Assembly: GCA_030411725.1 (NCBI GenBank)
Contig: MU839835.1
Span: forward strand, 620,001 to 684,000
Origin: Echria macrotheca
Taxonomy: Eukaryota; Ascomycota; Sordariomycetes; Sordariales; Schizotheciaceae
Direction of reading: 5' to 3'
Length of the DNA: 64,000 nt
Below, one piece after another: positions 33,150 to 44,620 of the stretch. The notes under the pieces are model-generated. The model had not been told where the DNA came from and did no database searches. It saw only the letters and a program-made list of their open reading frames with translations. Position 1 is the first letter of the stretch. Every line of letters begins with the position of its first letter. A program made the position numbers and the translations under genes.

Positions 33150-34939
33150 ATGACAATCGAATCCCGCTGGAAAATCGCGATACCGCGCTGCTCTCTGCAA
33201 CAATGGATATTCGGCTCGGCGACCGGCCCGGTGCCGGATTACAAGGCCTTCCTGGACCCGGAGGACCCCGATAGGAATTTCATCACCTTCAGCAACTACC
33301 GTCTGTTGGCCAAACGGGTGGCACTGGGTCTCCAAAGGGCCGGCCTGAAGCGCGGAGATCGAGTCCTTGTTTTCTCTGGCAACAACCTATTCTTCCCCTC
33401 CGTTTTCATCGGCGTATTGATGGCCGGCGGCATCTTTACCGGCGCGAATCCGACTTTTGTACCCCGCGAATTGGCGTACCAGCTCCGTGATAGTGAGGCC
33501 AGCTTTCTGATTGTTGCGGAAGCCGGGCTCAAGACAGCGCTCGAGGCGGCCAAAGAAGCCGGCTTCCCGCGCGACCGCATCTATGTGTTCGGCGGTAATA
33601 CGCCTCCGGCATCAGAGCTCTTGAAGGCTCCAAACCCCGAGCCTGGAGCAAAAGGGCGGATCGATGGCGTCAAGCATTGGACCGAGCTCCTGGCAGGCAA
33701 CGGCGTGCGGGCCGAGACTTGGAGTTGGGAGGAACCGGCGAACCCTGAGGAGACGACGTGCTGCCTCAACTACAGCTCTGGCACGACCGGTGTGCCCAAA
33801 GGCGTGGAAATCAGCCACTATTCGTATGTCGCGAACGGCGCCGGTGTGGTGTACTGCTCCAAGCTGGACCCGGAATTCGAAGAGAGACTGAAGCGCAGCC
33901 GCGGATTGTGCTTCCTCCCGCTTTACCACGCCTACGGCCAAACATACTTCGTCGCCAACATGCCGTATCTTCGGGTCCCGGTGTACGTCATGGCTGGCTT
34001 CGATTTCCTCAAGATGCTGGAGTACGTTCAACGCTTCAAGATCTCGACGCTGACTCTGGTGCCGCCCATCATGATCGCCCTGGCCAAGCACCCCCTGACG
34101 AAAAAGTACGACCTCTCGAGCGTCGACACGTTGGGATGTGGAGCCGCACCGCTTAGTCGGGAGGTTGCCGAGGAGGTACAAAAGCTGCTTCCCAACAGCG
34201 AGGTGGTCGTCCGCCAAGGCTGGGGAATGACCGAGATGACTTGCACCGCCATGTCGTGGGACCCGCGGCTTCGCAAGTTCAGCTCCGGTGTCGGCGAAAT
34301 GATGCCCAACTCCAAGGCGAAGCTAATGTCACTCGACGGCAAGACCGAGATCCTCAAGGCGAACGAGCGTGGTGAGTTGTGGGTTACTGGGCCCTCGCTG
34401 CTGCGTCGATATTGGCGCAAGCCGCAAGCGACAGCCGACACGATCGTCGTGGATGCCGACGGCACACGCTGGCTCAAGACAGGCGACATTGCCTTTGTCG
34501 AGGAGTACAAGCCTGGCGGCATTTTCCACGTGGTCGATCGCCTCAAGGAGCTTATCAAGGTCAAGGGTAACCAGGTTGCACCCGCCGAGCTGGAAGCGGT
34601 GCTGCTGGAAAGTCCCGATGTGGCTGATGTGGCTGTCATTGGTGTGACTATTGATGGTGGCGAGTTGCCGAGGGCGTACGTCGTCAAGGACCCGAGATCC
34701 AAGGCGACCGAGAAGGACATCGCCGAGTGGATGAAGGGGAGGGTCGCCTACTACAAACAGCTCAAGGGCGGTGTGGTCTTTACCGACATTATTCCCAAGA
34801 ACCCGGTAAGTTTGTGTGTCTATTATTTTTCGCCTGCTAACACAATTTCCAGTCCGGAAAGATCTTGCGCGCAAAGCTTCGGGAGCGAGCGAAGCAAGAA
34901 GTCGGCGATAGTCAACCCAGGGCATCCAAGCTTTCCTAA
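33150..34939 (+). CDS. 4-coumarate-CoA-ligase-like acyl-CoA synthetase
   Basis: ANL-superfamily enzyme that activates a carboxylic acid with ATP and couples it to CoA. Exons 33150-34805 and 34853-34939 encode 580 residues. The phosphate-binding motif is YSSGTTGVPKG (about residue 207). Later motifs are GCGAAPLS, QGWGMTEM, the hinge and adenine-ribose part WLKTGDIA, VDRLKELIKVKGNQVAPAELE, and the catalytic lysine in PKNPSGKILR, which spans the intron. The residue pattern fits fungal 4CL-like and medium-chain or aromatic acyl-CoA ligases; the exact acid is unknown. The C terminus reads RASKLS: one residue past a peroxisomal SKL signal. With the SDR, hydrolase and transporter nearby it could form part of a small metabolic group. 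Confidence 0.9.
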
Positions 34940-35211
34940 TCTTAACCGATTCTCTGCGGGCATGTTATTGGAAGATTCATGGTCGTGGCCCACGGCGTAG
35001 ATAGCGACCAGGAGAAGCGATGCATTGAGGAAGGAACATTCATACCAGTTCATGTCGCACCTACCCGACCAGACCATCTGGCTTCGTGATTGACCCACTG
35101 CTATGACTGGATAAGATCACAGATCTTGACTATGTTCTCTCGACCTGCTGTCAACCATGTTGTGCTTGCTCTCGGCGATACTATGACGGACAGGAGGTAT
35201 CAATCGGCAAC

Positions 35212-36897
35212 ATGGTCCCCCCGAACCACTCGATCCAGCACTTCTATCAGAAGACAACCTCCACCTCTCAAACACCTGGACATAACGCCCAAGGGGAGAA
35301 TGCGGCATTCACTCCCGCCGAGATCGAAGCTGCTCGGCGACCAGCAACCGAGACGTGGAAGCCCAAAGGGACATACGAGACGGTCAACATCAATCAGCTG
35401 CAGCTGGGTAACTCGAGGAAATTCCGGTTCCAAGGCAGGATAGTCAACTTCTGCCATGCCAGGGATGGCTCCCGTCGGGGAAATACGTTGCCTCAGGATT
35501 TCCATTTCCTAATCGTCAAGGACAACACAGGGGTCGTTGCTGTAAGCTCCCCCGTCTGTTTTCTTCACAGCAGAGACTGATAGTCCGGGAACTGTAGGTC
35601 AGGCTTCTCGCAACGAACACCGACTATGAATGCGTCGAACTGGGCAAGTTAGTTACCATCTGGGCAGCAGCGGTTCTGGAATATCAAGCCAATGCCCCCA
35701 TCCGCGCGCCTCGCGTCTCCATGCTGGTCCCGGTCTTTCCAACCCAGCAGTCGCCGTCTTGCATCAAGTTCCGCCGTGAACGTCCCGGATCGGACGACCT
35801 GTCCCTTTGCCGACTACCCCTAGATTATAACCCAAACAACCCATCACTGCAGATCCCCGGCCTCATGAATCTCAAGGCATACCTGAACAGCGGGCACGAG
35901 GGAGTCCCGGAAGCAAAGGTGCTCGTCTGTGTCTCCAGCATTGGGCCCCGAAAAGTCTTTCGATCGTCAAAGTCTCGGTCCCGCGAGGGCGAGGAAATGA
36001 ATCTGGAGGTAGTCGACGTCAAAGTCTTTGACGAGACGACGAGTTGCCTCCTAACATTGTGGAACGACAAAGTGGCATCAGCGAGGACCTGGACTCCGAA
36101 TCAGACACTCCTCCTCATCAGCAATCCAACCTACTGTCCTGGTGATAAGAAGAACGTCTCCCCGGGCTTGGGCATAAGTGTCACGTCGATGATCGAGGTG
36201 GACCCGGTCTTTCCCGATGCCGACTGGCTCTCGCAGATGGCGTCGAACCGTACCAAGAGAGATGGAGTCTACATCCCTTTCCCCCATGCGCTTTGGGACA
36301 TCCATGAAATTAGAAACACTTCGTTGCGACCGTTACTAACCATCGCAGAGGTGGATGAGCTCGTAAGAAGCGACCCTCGGCGGGTCTTCACGGGGAAGAT
36401 TAGCCTGCTTATACTGGTGGTCCGCATCGTCGAAAACCGTCGGACGATGAAACTTTGCTGCTCAGAGTGGTACCAATCCACACTTCTGAACAATACCCCT
36501 ATAGCTGATGTTTTCTAGTTGCGGTGTCCCGCTGTACGCAAACCGACCCGTGACGGTCTGCAAGAATTGCAACACTGAACGCAACCTCGCCCTGAACCCG
36601 CGTATCATCGGCCCTCTCATCGATGAGACCGGCTCCGTCGCAGCGGGGAAGTTGATCTGGAGCGACAAGGCGTGGACGGAGCTCTTCTTCGGGAAGGGGA
36701 CCTACCACGTACCCGCTGATGGGATATCGTCTGAGGAGCCAAGAGACGTTTTGGCCTGCTCCTGGCAGGAGTTGGTGACTCTGGAACTGGAGGAGCTACG
36801 GTCTGTTGAGGATCAGCTTCAGTACTCTCGGGTCACATTGACGTTTGGCTGGTCTTCCGATGTTGGCAGACTGTGTATTCTTGGGGTTGACTGGTGA
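35212..36897 (+). CDS. OB-fold ssDNA-binding protein, MEIOB/RPA1-like
   Basis: Probable single-stranded-DNA-binding protein related to the meiosis-specific RPA1 paralogue MEIOB. Three exons, 35212-35541, 35598-36469 and 36519-36897, encode 526 residues. The first OB-like segment starts near residue 60 (NINQLQLGNSRKFRFQGRIVNF). The central OB region contains NLEVVDVKVFDETTSCLLTLWNDKVA, close to the RPA1 DBD-B pattern. The C-terminal domain holds a zinc-ribbon set, Cys398-x2-Cys401 and Cys415-x2-Cys418, inserted in an OB fold as in RPA1 DBD-C. It lacks the N-terminal protein-interaction OB domain of true RPA1 and is shorter. Start chosen at 35212; a short upstream exon cannot be excluded. The name is from recalled architecture. 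Confidence 0.62.
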
Positions 36898-37473
36898 TAT
36901 CTTGGGCAAGCTTGATGGATGTTATGGGCAGGTCCCTCGGGTCTTTGATCTCTCTGAGAAGCTCGCATCCAAGTCGTTGTAATCTTGCTTCAGGTGGATG
37001 GTGGGAATCAGTGTGTCTCTATCCGTACTAGCATCACCAATATCGTTAGCAGCAATCAGACCTGCCCCTTTTCCACAACCAGGACCTGAAGCATTCACCC
37101 AGTGCCGCCTTATACAGCGAAGACCACCCCGCACCTCATAGGCTTATCTCATGTTCACACCTGTCCTCACAAGATAGCCACCTCTGGACGTCCCCAGAGC
37201 AATCAGAGACGAATGTCAATCACTCTTCACTCCAAGATTTAAGTTCTCGTAGGTAAAACCACTCAGCGACTTCAGGACATGCAGTAGCCACAAATTAACG
37301 TGGCGATAAAAGATAGCTTAATCGATATGTAACGACTGGATACGTATCCCCCACATCAACTAACTGTTCAACACCCTTTCAGAAAAAGACCGACTATGGG
37401 CTTGACCGCACAACAATAAAAAATATCATCAAGAAGCGACCCGGACGACCGGACGACCGGCCTAGAGCTAGAC
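36898..37473. other. Convergent intergenic region
   Basis: Between the MEIOB-like (+) and INO1 (-) genes. AT-richer than its surroundings; no gene seen. Confidence 0.4.
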
Positions 37474-39227
37474 CTAGAACAACTTGTGCTCAAGCGTCAT
37501 GTCAGACTCGGGCTCCAAGCCGACGCACGCGCGGAAGATGTTGGTCAGAGCGCCGCGCTGCTTGGCCAGGGCGTTGATGACGGGCGTGCCGGGCGGCGTC
37601 AGGGGCGCCTTGAGCATGTAGCTGAGGATGCTGAGGACGCTGTGGAAGGACTTGTACTCATCGGCCGAGGCCGAGGCGTCGCCCGAGCCTGAGCTGGCCT
37701 TCCACTGGATGCGCGTCATCATCTCGGCGACGAGGACGAGGTCGATGATCAGCGGGGAGGCGAGGAGGGAATCCTCGCAGACGTTGAAGATTCTGTATAG
37801 AGTGGTTAGTCACGGGTCTGTGATTTCCGAGCGAATTTAGACTTACGAAATGGTCTGGTGGCCGCCCATGAAGATCTCGGCGTAGTACTCGTCCAGCGCA
37901 CGCTTGTTGTCACCCACGGCGGGCATGTACTTGATCACCACGGTGTGGTCGGGGTGCTCGCCCTCGGCGTACAGCACATTGTTGGCCTCAACCATGTCAT
38001 CGACAACATTCGACTTGGAGATCTCCTTGGACCGGAACTGCTTCTGCGAGCTCAGGTTCTTGCCGTCGTTGTTGCCCAGGTGGTTGTAGCTGGCGATGGA
38101 CGTCAACTTGATGCCGGCGTTGATCAGGAAATCAACGAGGGCCGACTTCATCTTGGTCTGGCCCGACTTGAAGTCGTCGCCGCCGATGAAGGCGCCGTGC
38201 TTCTCGGCAAGCTCGATCGCGCCCGGAACGAAGGTGTTCTGGGGCGAGCCGTTGATGAAGGGGGCGCCTTCGAGGATACAGGCGACGGCGAACACGGTCG
38301 ACGGAGAGACCTCCTCGTGGCCGGTCTCAATGGCCTTGAGGAGGTTCTCGGCCGTGTCGTTGACACCCTCGAGGATGTCTGCATACCGCTCGGTGTTGGC
38401 GGTCCACTGCACAATGACCTTGTCCAGGCCGTTGGCAGCCTTGAAGTCACTTGAGACAAAATTAGCGGCATGTTTGCGGCACGGTTTTCTCAAACTCACC
38501 GAATGTCCTTGCGGATTTGCTCAACATGAGCCATGCAGGCCTTGGAGCCAGCGATCAAGTTATCAGCTCGATCCTCCTGGTTGGCCGCAATGAAGTCGGG
38601 GTAGTAAATGCTGGGAAGGGGAACCATCCCAGCCATCTTCTTGCGGACCTGAGCCTTGAGAGTCGGTTCCAGGACAGCGGCACGGTCCATGGCGTCAGCC
38701 AGGTTCATGCTGCTGATGTCCCAGCCACCAACGACCAAGTCGTTGGGGTGGACCATAGGAAGGACATCGTGGAATGGGATGTTGATGTCCTTGAGGGTCT
38801 TGGCATCGGTACCCAGCTTCATGGTTGAGGCCATGACGACGGATCCGTAGTAGTTGGCGGCACGGGGACCCTCACGGGTATCCCAGACCAGACCGCGGCG
38901 GTTGGCAATGATGCCGGCCGTCACGGTCGAGCCGTTGTTGCCGCCCCAGCCGACGAGCATGACTCCCAGCTTGGGGATCTTGCGGTCGACCTTGAAGTCG
39001 TAGACCGTCTCCTTGGGGACCGCCACGTACTTGCCGTCCTCGCTACGGTTGACCAGGGTGGTGCGATACGTGTACTTAGAGCGAATCTCATCGTCCGTGT
39101 ACACCACGTTAGGCGAGCTGACGGTAAAGAGCGGACGGGCAGCAGAACCGTTGGAGGTTCCGTTGGCAGCAGCTGCGTGTCCACCACCGTTGGCGGAGCC
39201 TACATCAACCTCGGCGTGCGGGGCCAT
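37474..39227 (-). CDS. INO1: Inositol-3-phosphate synthase
   Basis: Cytosolic NAD-dependent enzyme converting glucose-6-phosphate to myo-inositol-3-phosphate, the first step of inositol and phosphatidylinositol synthesis. Three minus-strand exons, 39227-38500, 38449-37847 and 37792-37474, give 549 residues. The NAD-binding motif GWGGNNGST lies near residues 93-101. Other family motifs are NGSPQNTFVPG, GGDDFKSGQTK, SYNHLGNNDG and the late NVCEDSLLASPLIIDLV. The N terminus carries an Ala/Asn/Gly-rich segment of about 30 residues found in many filamentous fungi. A CACGTG E-box lies about 630 bp upstream (39859-39864), the core of the site bound by inositol-responsive bHLH factors in yeast; its role here is inferred. 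Confidence 0.97.
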
Positions 39228-42200
39228 GTTGTCAAAGAGAAAAGTTGTTTGCTACGAGGAAGAGTGACTCTTTACTGGGTCTGGATTAAGTCCGCTGCAC
39301 TTCCCGAGGGAGCAGAGCAACGGGCTCCTGCGTACGGGTGGTGGACGCTGGAGATGCGAGTTAGCGAGCGTGGAGGGACGGGCTACAGAGCAAAAGTCTG
39401 TAGGGGTAGGGACAGAGAGGCGACATACGAGTTGAGGAGGTTGGAGAACGTCTTGACGGTTAGAAAGCGATCGCGTGCTCAAGAGCAGCGATCCAGACGT
39501 TGAGGTTAAAGTATGTGGGGTGGTCGACGACCGAGTCAAGGCTGGCGAGGGGGGGAGTACTTTCGAAACCAGGTGAAAACTTTGGTGAAGGAGAATTCTG
39601 GAGACTCGGGAGAATCGAGGTTGCACCAGCTTTTATATTGCGAATTTGGCGAGGAGGCAACGATGGGAGTCCCTGGAAGTCGGGCGGTGAGAGACGCACT
39701 AGATAATCCGAGCCGGGTGGTCCGGGAAGCAGAAAGCAGCTAACAGAGGAGGAGACATTCGATTTCTACCGCTAGCATTGTTAGCGTCCATGTCGAGCAG
39801 ACGACCCGCCTCCACGATTCATCACGAACATGGCGATCTGCCCTCGAACGGCACCTAACACGTGCATGACTACGAGATAAGACAGCAGCATCGCGGACGC
39901 CAGGATATGACAGAAATGCAGGGAGCCTCGAATTTCCTGACTATCTGTCGTGTCGGTTGCAGCTGCTTTCAACCTGAGGTGAGCTTTTTCGTGCCCCAGA
40001 CCCCGCCAGATGCTTGAGGGCGGGGTTGTGTGCCGGTAACGGCGGGGTTGATTGGCTGTCCGGCGACGACACCGGCTCGTGGCAGCCGTGGCACAGGAGC
40101 CGGGAGGCCCTTGTCTGTGTCTCCGGACACGGCTCTGCACGCCCGCGGCAGCGGGTTCGGCGGTCATCTCGAGCTGCCACTGTCTGTTTGTCATGCCATT
40201 CCGATGCACCTGTCACTCGCGCAAACCTTTCCCGAGCCCGCCATTGGCCGCTCCCGGCGACCGTCGCCGTCTCACAGACTCGTCATGCTGCGTATCGATG
40301 CAGGGAGCCTCATCTGGAAGGCCCGGCGTCCTGTTTGCCTCGATCATCGCGATCGCGAGGTGCCTTCCTCCCAGCAAGGCGTCCAACCGACGACGGCTTC
40401 GGACCACCTCCGTCCTCCTGGTGGTGTCCTGCCGCAAGGGGAACCAGCCGATCCGACGAACCACAGCTCCAGACCGTCCCGACCGGAACCCAAGAGATGC
40501 TTCCCGAGGAGCGAGCTAGCTGCAGGGACAGAGTGACGTGGCTGTCGTGCTCTCGCTCTCCCGGCGCGCCCCGGAGGTTGCTGCCTTGGCCATCCCGGTA
40601 TTCTCACGACATGCGGGCTGTCCTCGATGTTTACGCGCGCGGGGTTGTGCGAGTCTAGTTCTAAGTCGGATACGACAGTGAACGCTGATGAAGCTAAGAC
40701 CTGCGTACCGACCACGAAGCCGCAGACATAGTAGGCCTGACGGCGGAACTGCTATTTAGAGATCTTCCGTTCTACTACATGCTGTGAAGTTCCTGCCGTA
40801 CCGGGGCGGGGAGGCGGGGGCAGTCCCTTCGGCCGTGTAGACATGCGGGTTTGTCTCGCTCTCGGCTCTCTGCGTCGGATCGATGTTCGCCAGCAGTCTG
40901 CCGGTATAATATTGGGAGGACGGCGTCTACGTGCTTCGCACACCGAGGAATCCACAGCAGACATCCGGTTTCACCTGGCAGGCATGGTGTTCCGCATTAG
41001 TGCTGGAGTGCGTCATGATGTGCCTTGGATGCAAATCAGGGGTTTCCCTCTCTACGAAACGTTTATGATCTGAAACCATCGATGGCGAGATGCTCGGCCT
41101 GCGCCATCGGCGCAGCGTGGGAAAGGGAAGTACAAAGAGAATCAACGGCGCTTGCTTCTGGAACGTGTGGATCAACGGGCAAAAGAAAAAGAGACTTTCG
41201 TCGATCTGGCTTGGGACCCCACGAACCCGATCACGTTGTTTCTTGCATAGCATACCTGTCATGGGATTCTCAGCCTATTGTTTGCTCCTCGTCGGCTGCA
41301 GTGCTCCGTTCCACGGCGGCCTGTAATGTACTCCGGACTCCGCAGATACACAGCATCCGCCATCCGCCTCGTGACGGCACGAGACTGGTCAGACACGCAG
41401 CTTCTCGCTTCTCTTCTGCTGCCGAGGTTCTTTTGTGCTGCAGACGCAAGGAGAATATTACGAATATTACCTGCTCTCAGCTCCTTGGCTCTCACCGCAG
41501 AGATAAGATGCTCGTCTGGATGTGGCTTGATGCAAGAGACCAATTCGGAAGTGCAAATCAGCCAGCCGTAGGATTCGAGCTCGAGGAGGGTGACAGCGAT
41601 ATGCAAGCACTTCCGCAAGACCCTGGCCTCCCTCCAGATGTGAGCAGTGTGTTGAGGTGCAACCCGTCGGAGGAAAGTCGCTCGTCATTTCCCCCACGCC
41701 AGACTCTCTCCAGGCTGCGTCCAATCTGAAGACGTCGGACGGTCAGTTCTCTGGGAGTGCGTTCGCGGCCTCCGAATGGTCTGCGTTGCCGCCGCTCTGC
41801 CCGAGGTGAAGGTAGCCGAAGGTGTGTCGTTCAATCAGGCGGGCGGCTCTGGTCTTATGCTTTCTTCTTTGAAGCAGGACCGCTGACGAAATCCACACCA
41901 CGCGACAGGGTGAGCAACGGTGAACGGGGGAGGCCACGGCCCCACGGCGCTTGTGAGTGGCCAGCCACCGGTCCGGGGTGCTTGGGGACGACCAGCCACA
42001 TTCTCCAGATTCGAGCCCGTCGAGCGGGTCCATGCACAGCATCGATTGGCCTGGCCGCCCTCATCCATCCGCGAAGAATCATTGGCGTGTCAAAAGGCGA
42101 TCAATCTTAACATCTTATGGAAACACTGGCTGAACGACCATTCAGCCGTTCCCGATCTTCGATTGCGCAATAGGTGGATGGGCCTCGTGAACAGCCGGAA

Positions 42201-42927
42201 TTGGCCTGATGGTTTGACGTGTTCCAGAAGCCAATCGAGACACGACCCGACGCCCAATCCACGACAGCGGGACCAATGTCGGCGGCTCGCGACACACCTT
42301 GGGGAATTACAGTGTCAACAGAGAATGGCCTTCCTCGGCCGTGTGCGACTCGATGCGGTTTCCCGAGAAGAATACTGCCAAGACCGCATACAGATGTATT
42401 AGCTTTCATTCTTGCTCAGATGTCAACCCCACGCTGTCAAGAAGTCTGGATTCGGTCAGTGCACCGTGGTAGCAGTGGCTGGACTGCACGGCTGTCGCCC
42501 AGACGACGGGATACCTTACCCCAAGGCTGGAAGTGGCCTTGTCCAAAACGAGCTGCTCGAGTACGGAATCAGCCTGCTCGCGGCATAATGCTGCTCGCCG
42601 TGGGCGCGTCGCAGGTTTCGCGACGCGGAAGAGGGTCCAATAGTGTATTCTGTAGAGGATCTCACTATTGGTGCTGGTCATGTCCGGCAGCTTTCGGGTT
42701 CGAGGTGGTTATGAGTTAGACAAGCGTGAATGAAGCTCCGAAGCTCTAGCATCTCGCCTCGCGCTTCCCTGCTCGAATTTCTTGGCTGCAAGGTACCTGC
42801 TCTGCAAAGACTCCACAAGGGAGCACTAAATCCGTTAGCAGCGAATGAGGCTGCAAGCTGGCGTGGACGGAAATGGCAGGAGTGGCGCTGATAACCGATG
42901 ATAATTGGGGCTCTCAAACAGAAACGG

Positions 42928-42935
42928 GCAAAATG
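42928..42935. repeat. Left target-site duplication, GCAAAATG
   Basis: Exact 8-bp direct repeat of 43465-43472, immediately outside the left terminal inverted repeat. Confidence 0.85.
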
Positions 42936-43464
42936 CGACCCGATTAAAATGACGGTGTGCCCCAATAGAATGACGGTGTCTAACCGCTTTTGGCATGGGC
43001 CCACAAACCACCAAGCTTTCAAACACAGTATTCCGAAGTTCAGGTTAATAGGTAGGTAGATAGTTTAATAGATTGATTCTTCTGCAGTAGGGTTATTCCA
43101 GTACGCAAGATCCAGATTTCACAAGTCTAAGGAAGCAGGTGGTGAAGGTCGAGGGCATAACGAGTGACAGACTGTACGTGTAAGTAGTAGGTAGGTTACG
43201 TGATGCGAGGTGCTGTGTAGGTTACCGAGACCTTGCGTATCGTATATATAGGCCTTAAAATAATAAAAAAATAGGTCGGAAAACAGCAGGTAGGTAAGCA
43301 GGTAGGTAAGTAAGGAGGTAGATAGGTAGGCTTGCTGGCGATGGTACGACTTATTGGCTCTGTGGAAGCCGTTACTAGGCCTTTACGCGTCGACCGTATG
43401 CCTCATCCAAAACGGGTTAGACACCGTCATTCTAATGGCACGCACCGTCATTTTAATCGGGTCG
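42936..43464. mobile_element. Non-autonomous inverted-repeat DNA transposon (MITE-like), 529 bp
   Basis: The ends at 42936-42993 and 43407-43464 are reverse complements over 58 bp with six mismatches; the outer 22 bp (starting CGACCCGATTAAAATGACGG) are perfect. An exact 8-bp direct repeat, GCAAAATG, flanks the element, as expected of a target-site duplication. Each end contains the 10-mer AATGACGGTG twice, spaced by 21 bp, which could be transposase-binding sites. The interior has no transposase frame and carries several TAGG/GGTA clusters. An 8-bp duplication is typical of hAT elements and a few other superfamilies; the terminal sequence does not by itself decide which. Confidence 0.88.
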
Positions 43465-43472
43465 GCAAAATG
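43465..43472. repeat. Right target-site duplication, GCAAAATG
   Basis: Exact 8-bp match to 42928-42935, immediately outside the right terminal inverted repeat. Confidence 0.85.
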
Positions 43473-44620
43473 GAGACCGAGTGGGGATCTCATCAAGCGA
43501 CAATCCCACTCACCTCCACGGCCGCTGGACGGCGGCGTGTGAGAGGAAGGGAGCGTGGTATTGCGAATCTCAGCATGACCACGGCGAATTTTGCCGAACA
43601 AAGAGCTGTCAGAAGTCCCGATATGATGTGCAAGGGACAGCCTGGGCCATTGAAGACACCAGTGGCCCCTTTTCTCGAAGCATCTCCCTCGCGTGCGTGA
43701 GCAACAAACACTTCCTCTTCCCATCACCATTGCCTGCCGACGACAACGCTTTTCCCCAGGGAATCGCCGAATGGTTTGCATGAGCCACTTCGTGACAGCC
43801 ATTTCGGCACCTTCCTCGACACCGGTCCGGTCGGATCGGGCTTAGGCGGACGCAGGGTCGAGCCAGCTCCCGGCCGCACCTGGTTAGAGCCATTCTCGTC
43901 TCGGCAGGCGCGCCAGGAAGGTGTCAGGGGCCAGACCTCGTCAAGATTGATCGTCGCGCACATCCTCAGTTCTTCCCTTGCACCTTTCCCTTCCTTCAAC
44001 CCTGGACGGCAGAAACACACGGGCCCCACGGCGTCCACAGCTCACGGACAGTTGCTGAACCCCCGACTGCAACCCTGAAGGTGTCCGTGTTGGCCGACCA
44101 GGGCCAGGGTGGTTCCGCTCTCAGCGATTCCTGCAACACCCGCCTTTCTTCAACACTCCCTCTCATCCTCTACCTCCACCTTTCGAGACACTATCCGCGA
44201 CACCATCTGTTCTTCCCCGCATCTTGGGAGCCGTTGTGCACTGCCCTGCTTGGCGCCCTGGCTCTCTCCGCTCGGGTTTGTTTCTTGTTCCCTTGATCTC
44301 TGCAGCCGAGATCCATCTTCCATCCTGCAACCTTGTCTTCAACACATTGCTGGTCCTGGAAACGACAACATCTCGATTTACGCCTCATCGGCCGTCGCAA
44401 AGACAGCTGGAATCAACTAGTACTGGATCCACGGACGGTTTAACTGGAAAGAAAGAGAAGTAGGGACCTGCACCTTGTGTGCTTGGAAAGGTTGGCCATT
44501 GGATCCGGTCACCGCAACTCGGCCCTTTGGATCTTTCGACGACACCAACGCAACGATATTCCCATGCCCGCGTCCGGAACGACCCGATAGGACGGATTCC
44601 AGAGTGGAAGTGGACTGAAA

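Larger units (their letters stand above)
39228..44620. other. Gene-free 5.4-kb divergent region between INO1 and the LIM gene
   Basis: No coding region can be supported on either strand. All open frames here are under about 240 codons, rich in Arg, Pro and Ser, and overlap one another. It contains the transposon at 42936-43464. From about 43950 to 44620 the plus strand is pyrimidine-rich, consistent with the promoter and long leader of the LIM gene. INO1 promoter sequences occupy the left end. Confidence 0.5.

Noticed and set aside
40014..40658. 214-codon plus-strand open frame in the gene-free stretch
   Set aside because: All three frames of the same strand are open here and the product is Arg/Pro/Ser-rich without any motif.
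41025..41729. 234-codon plus-strand open frame
   Set aside because: No motif, mixed composition, and no neighbouring splice structure; treated as noncoding.
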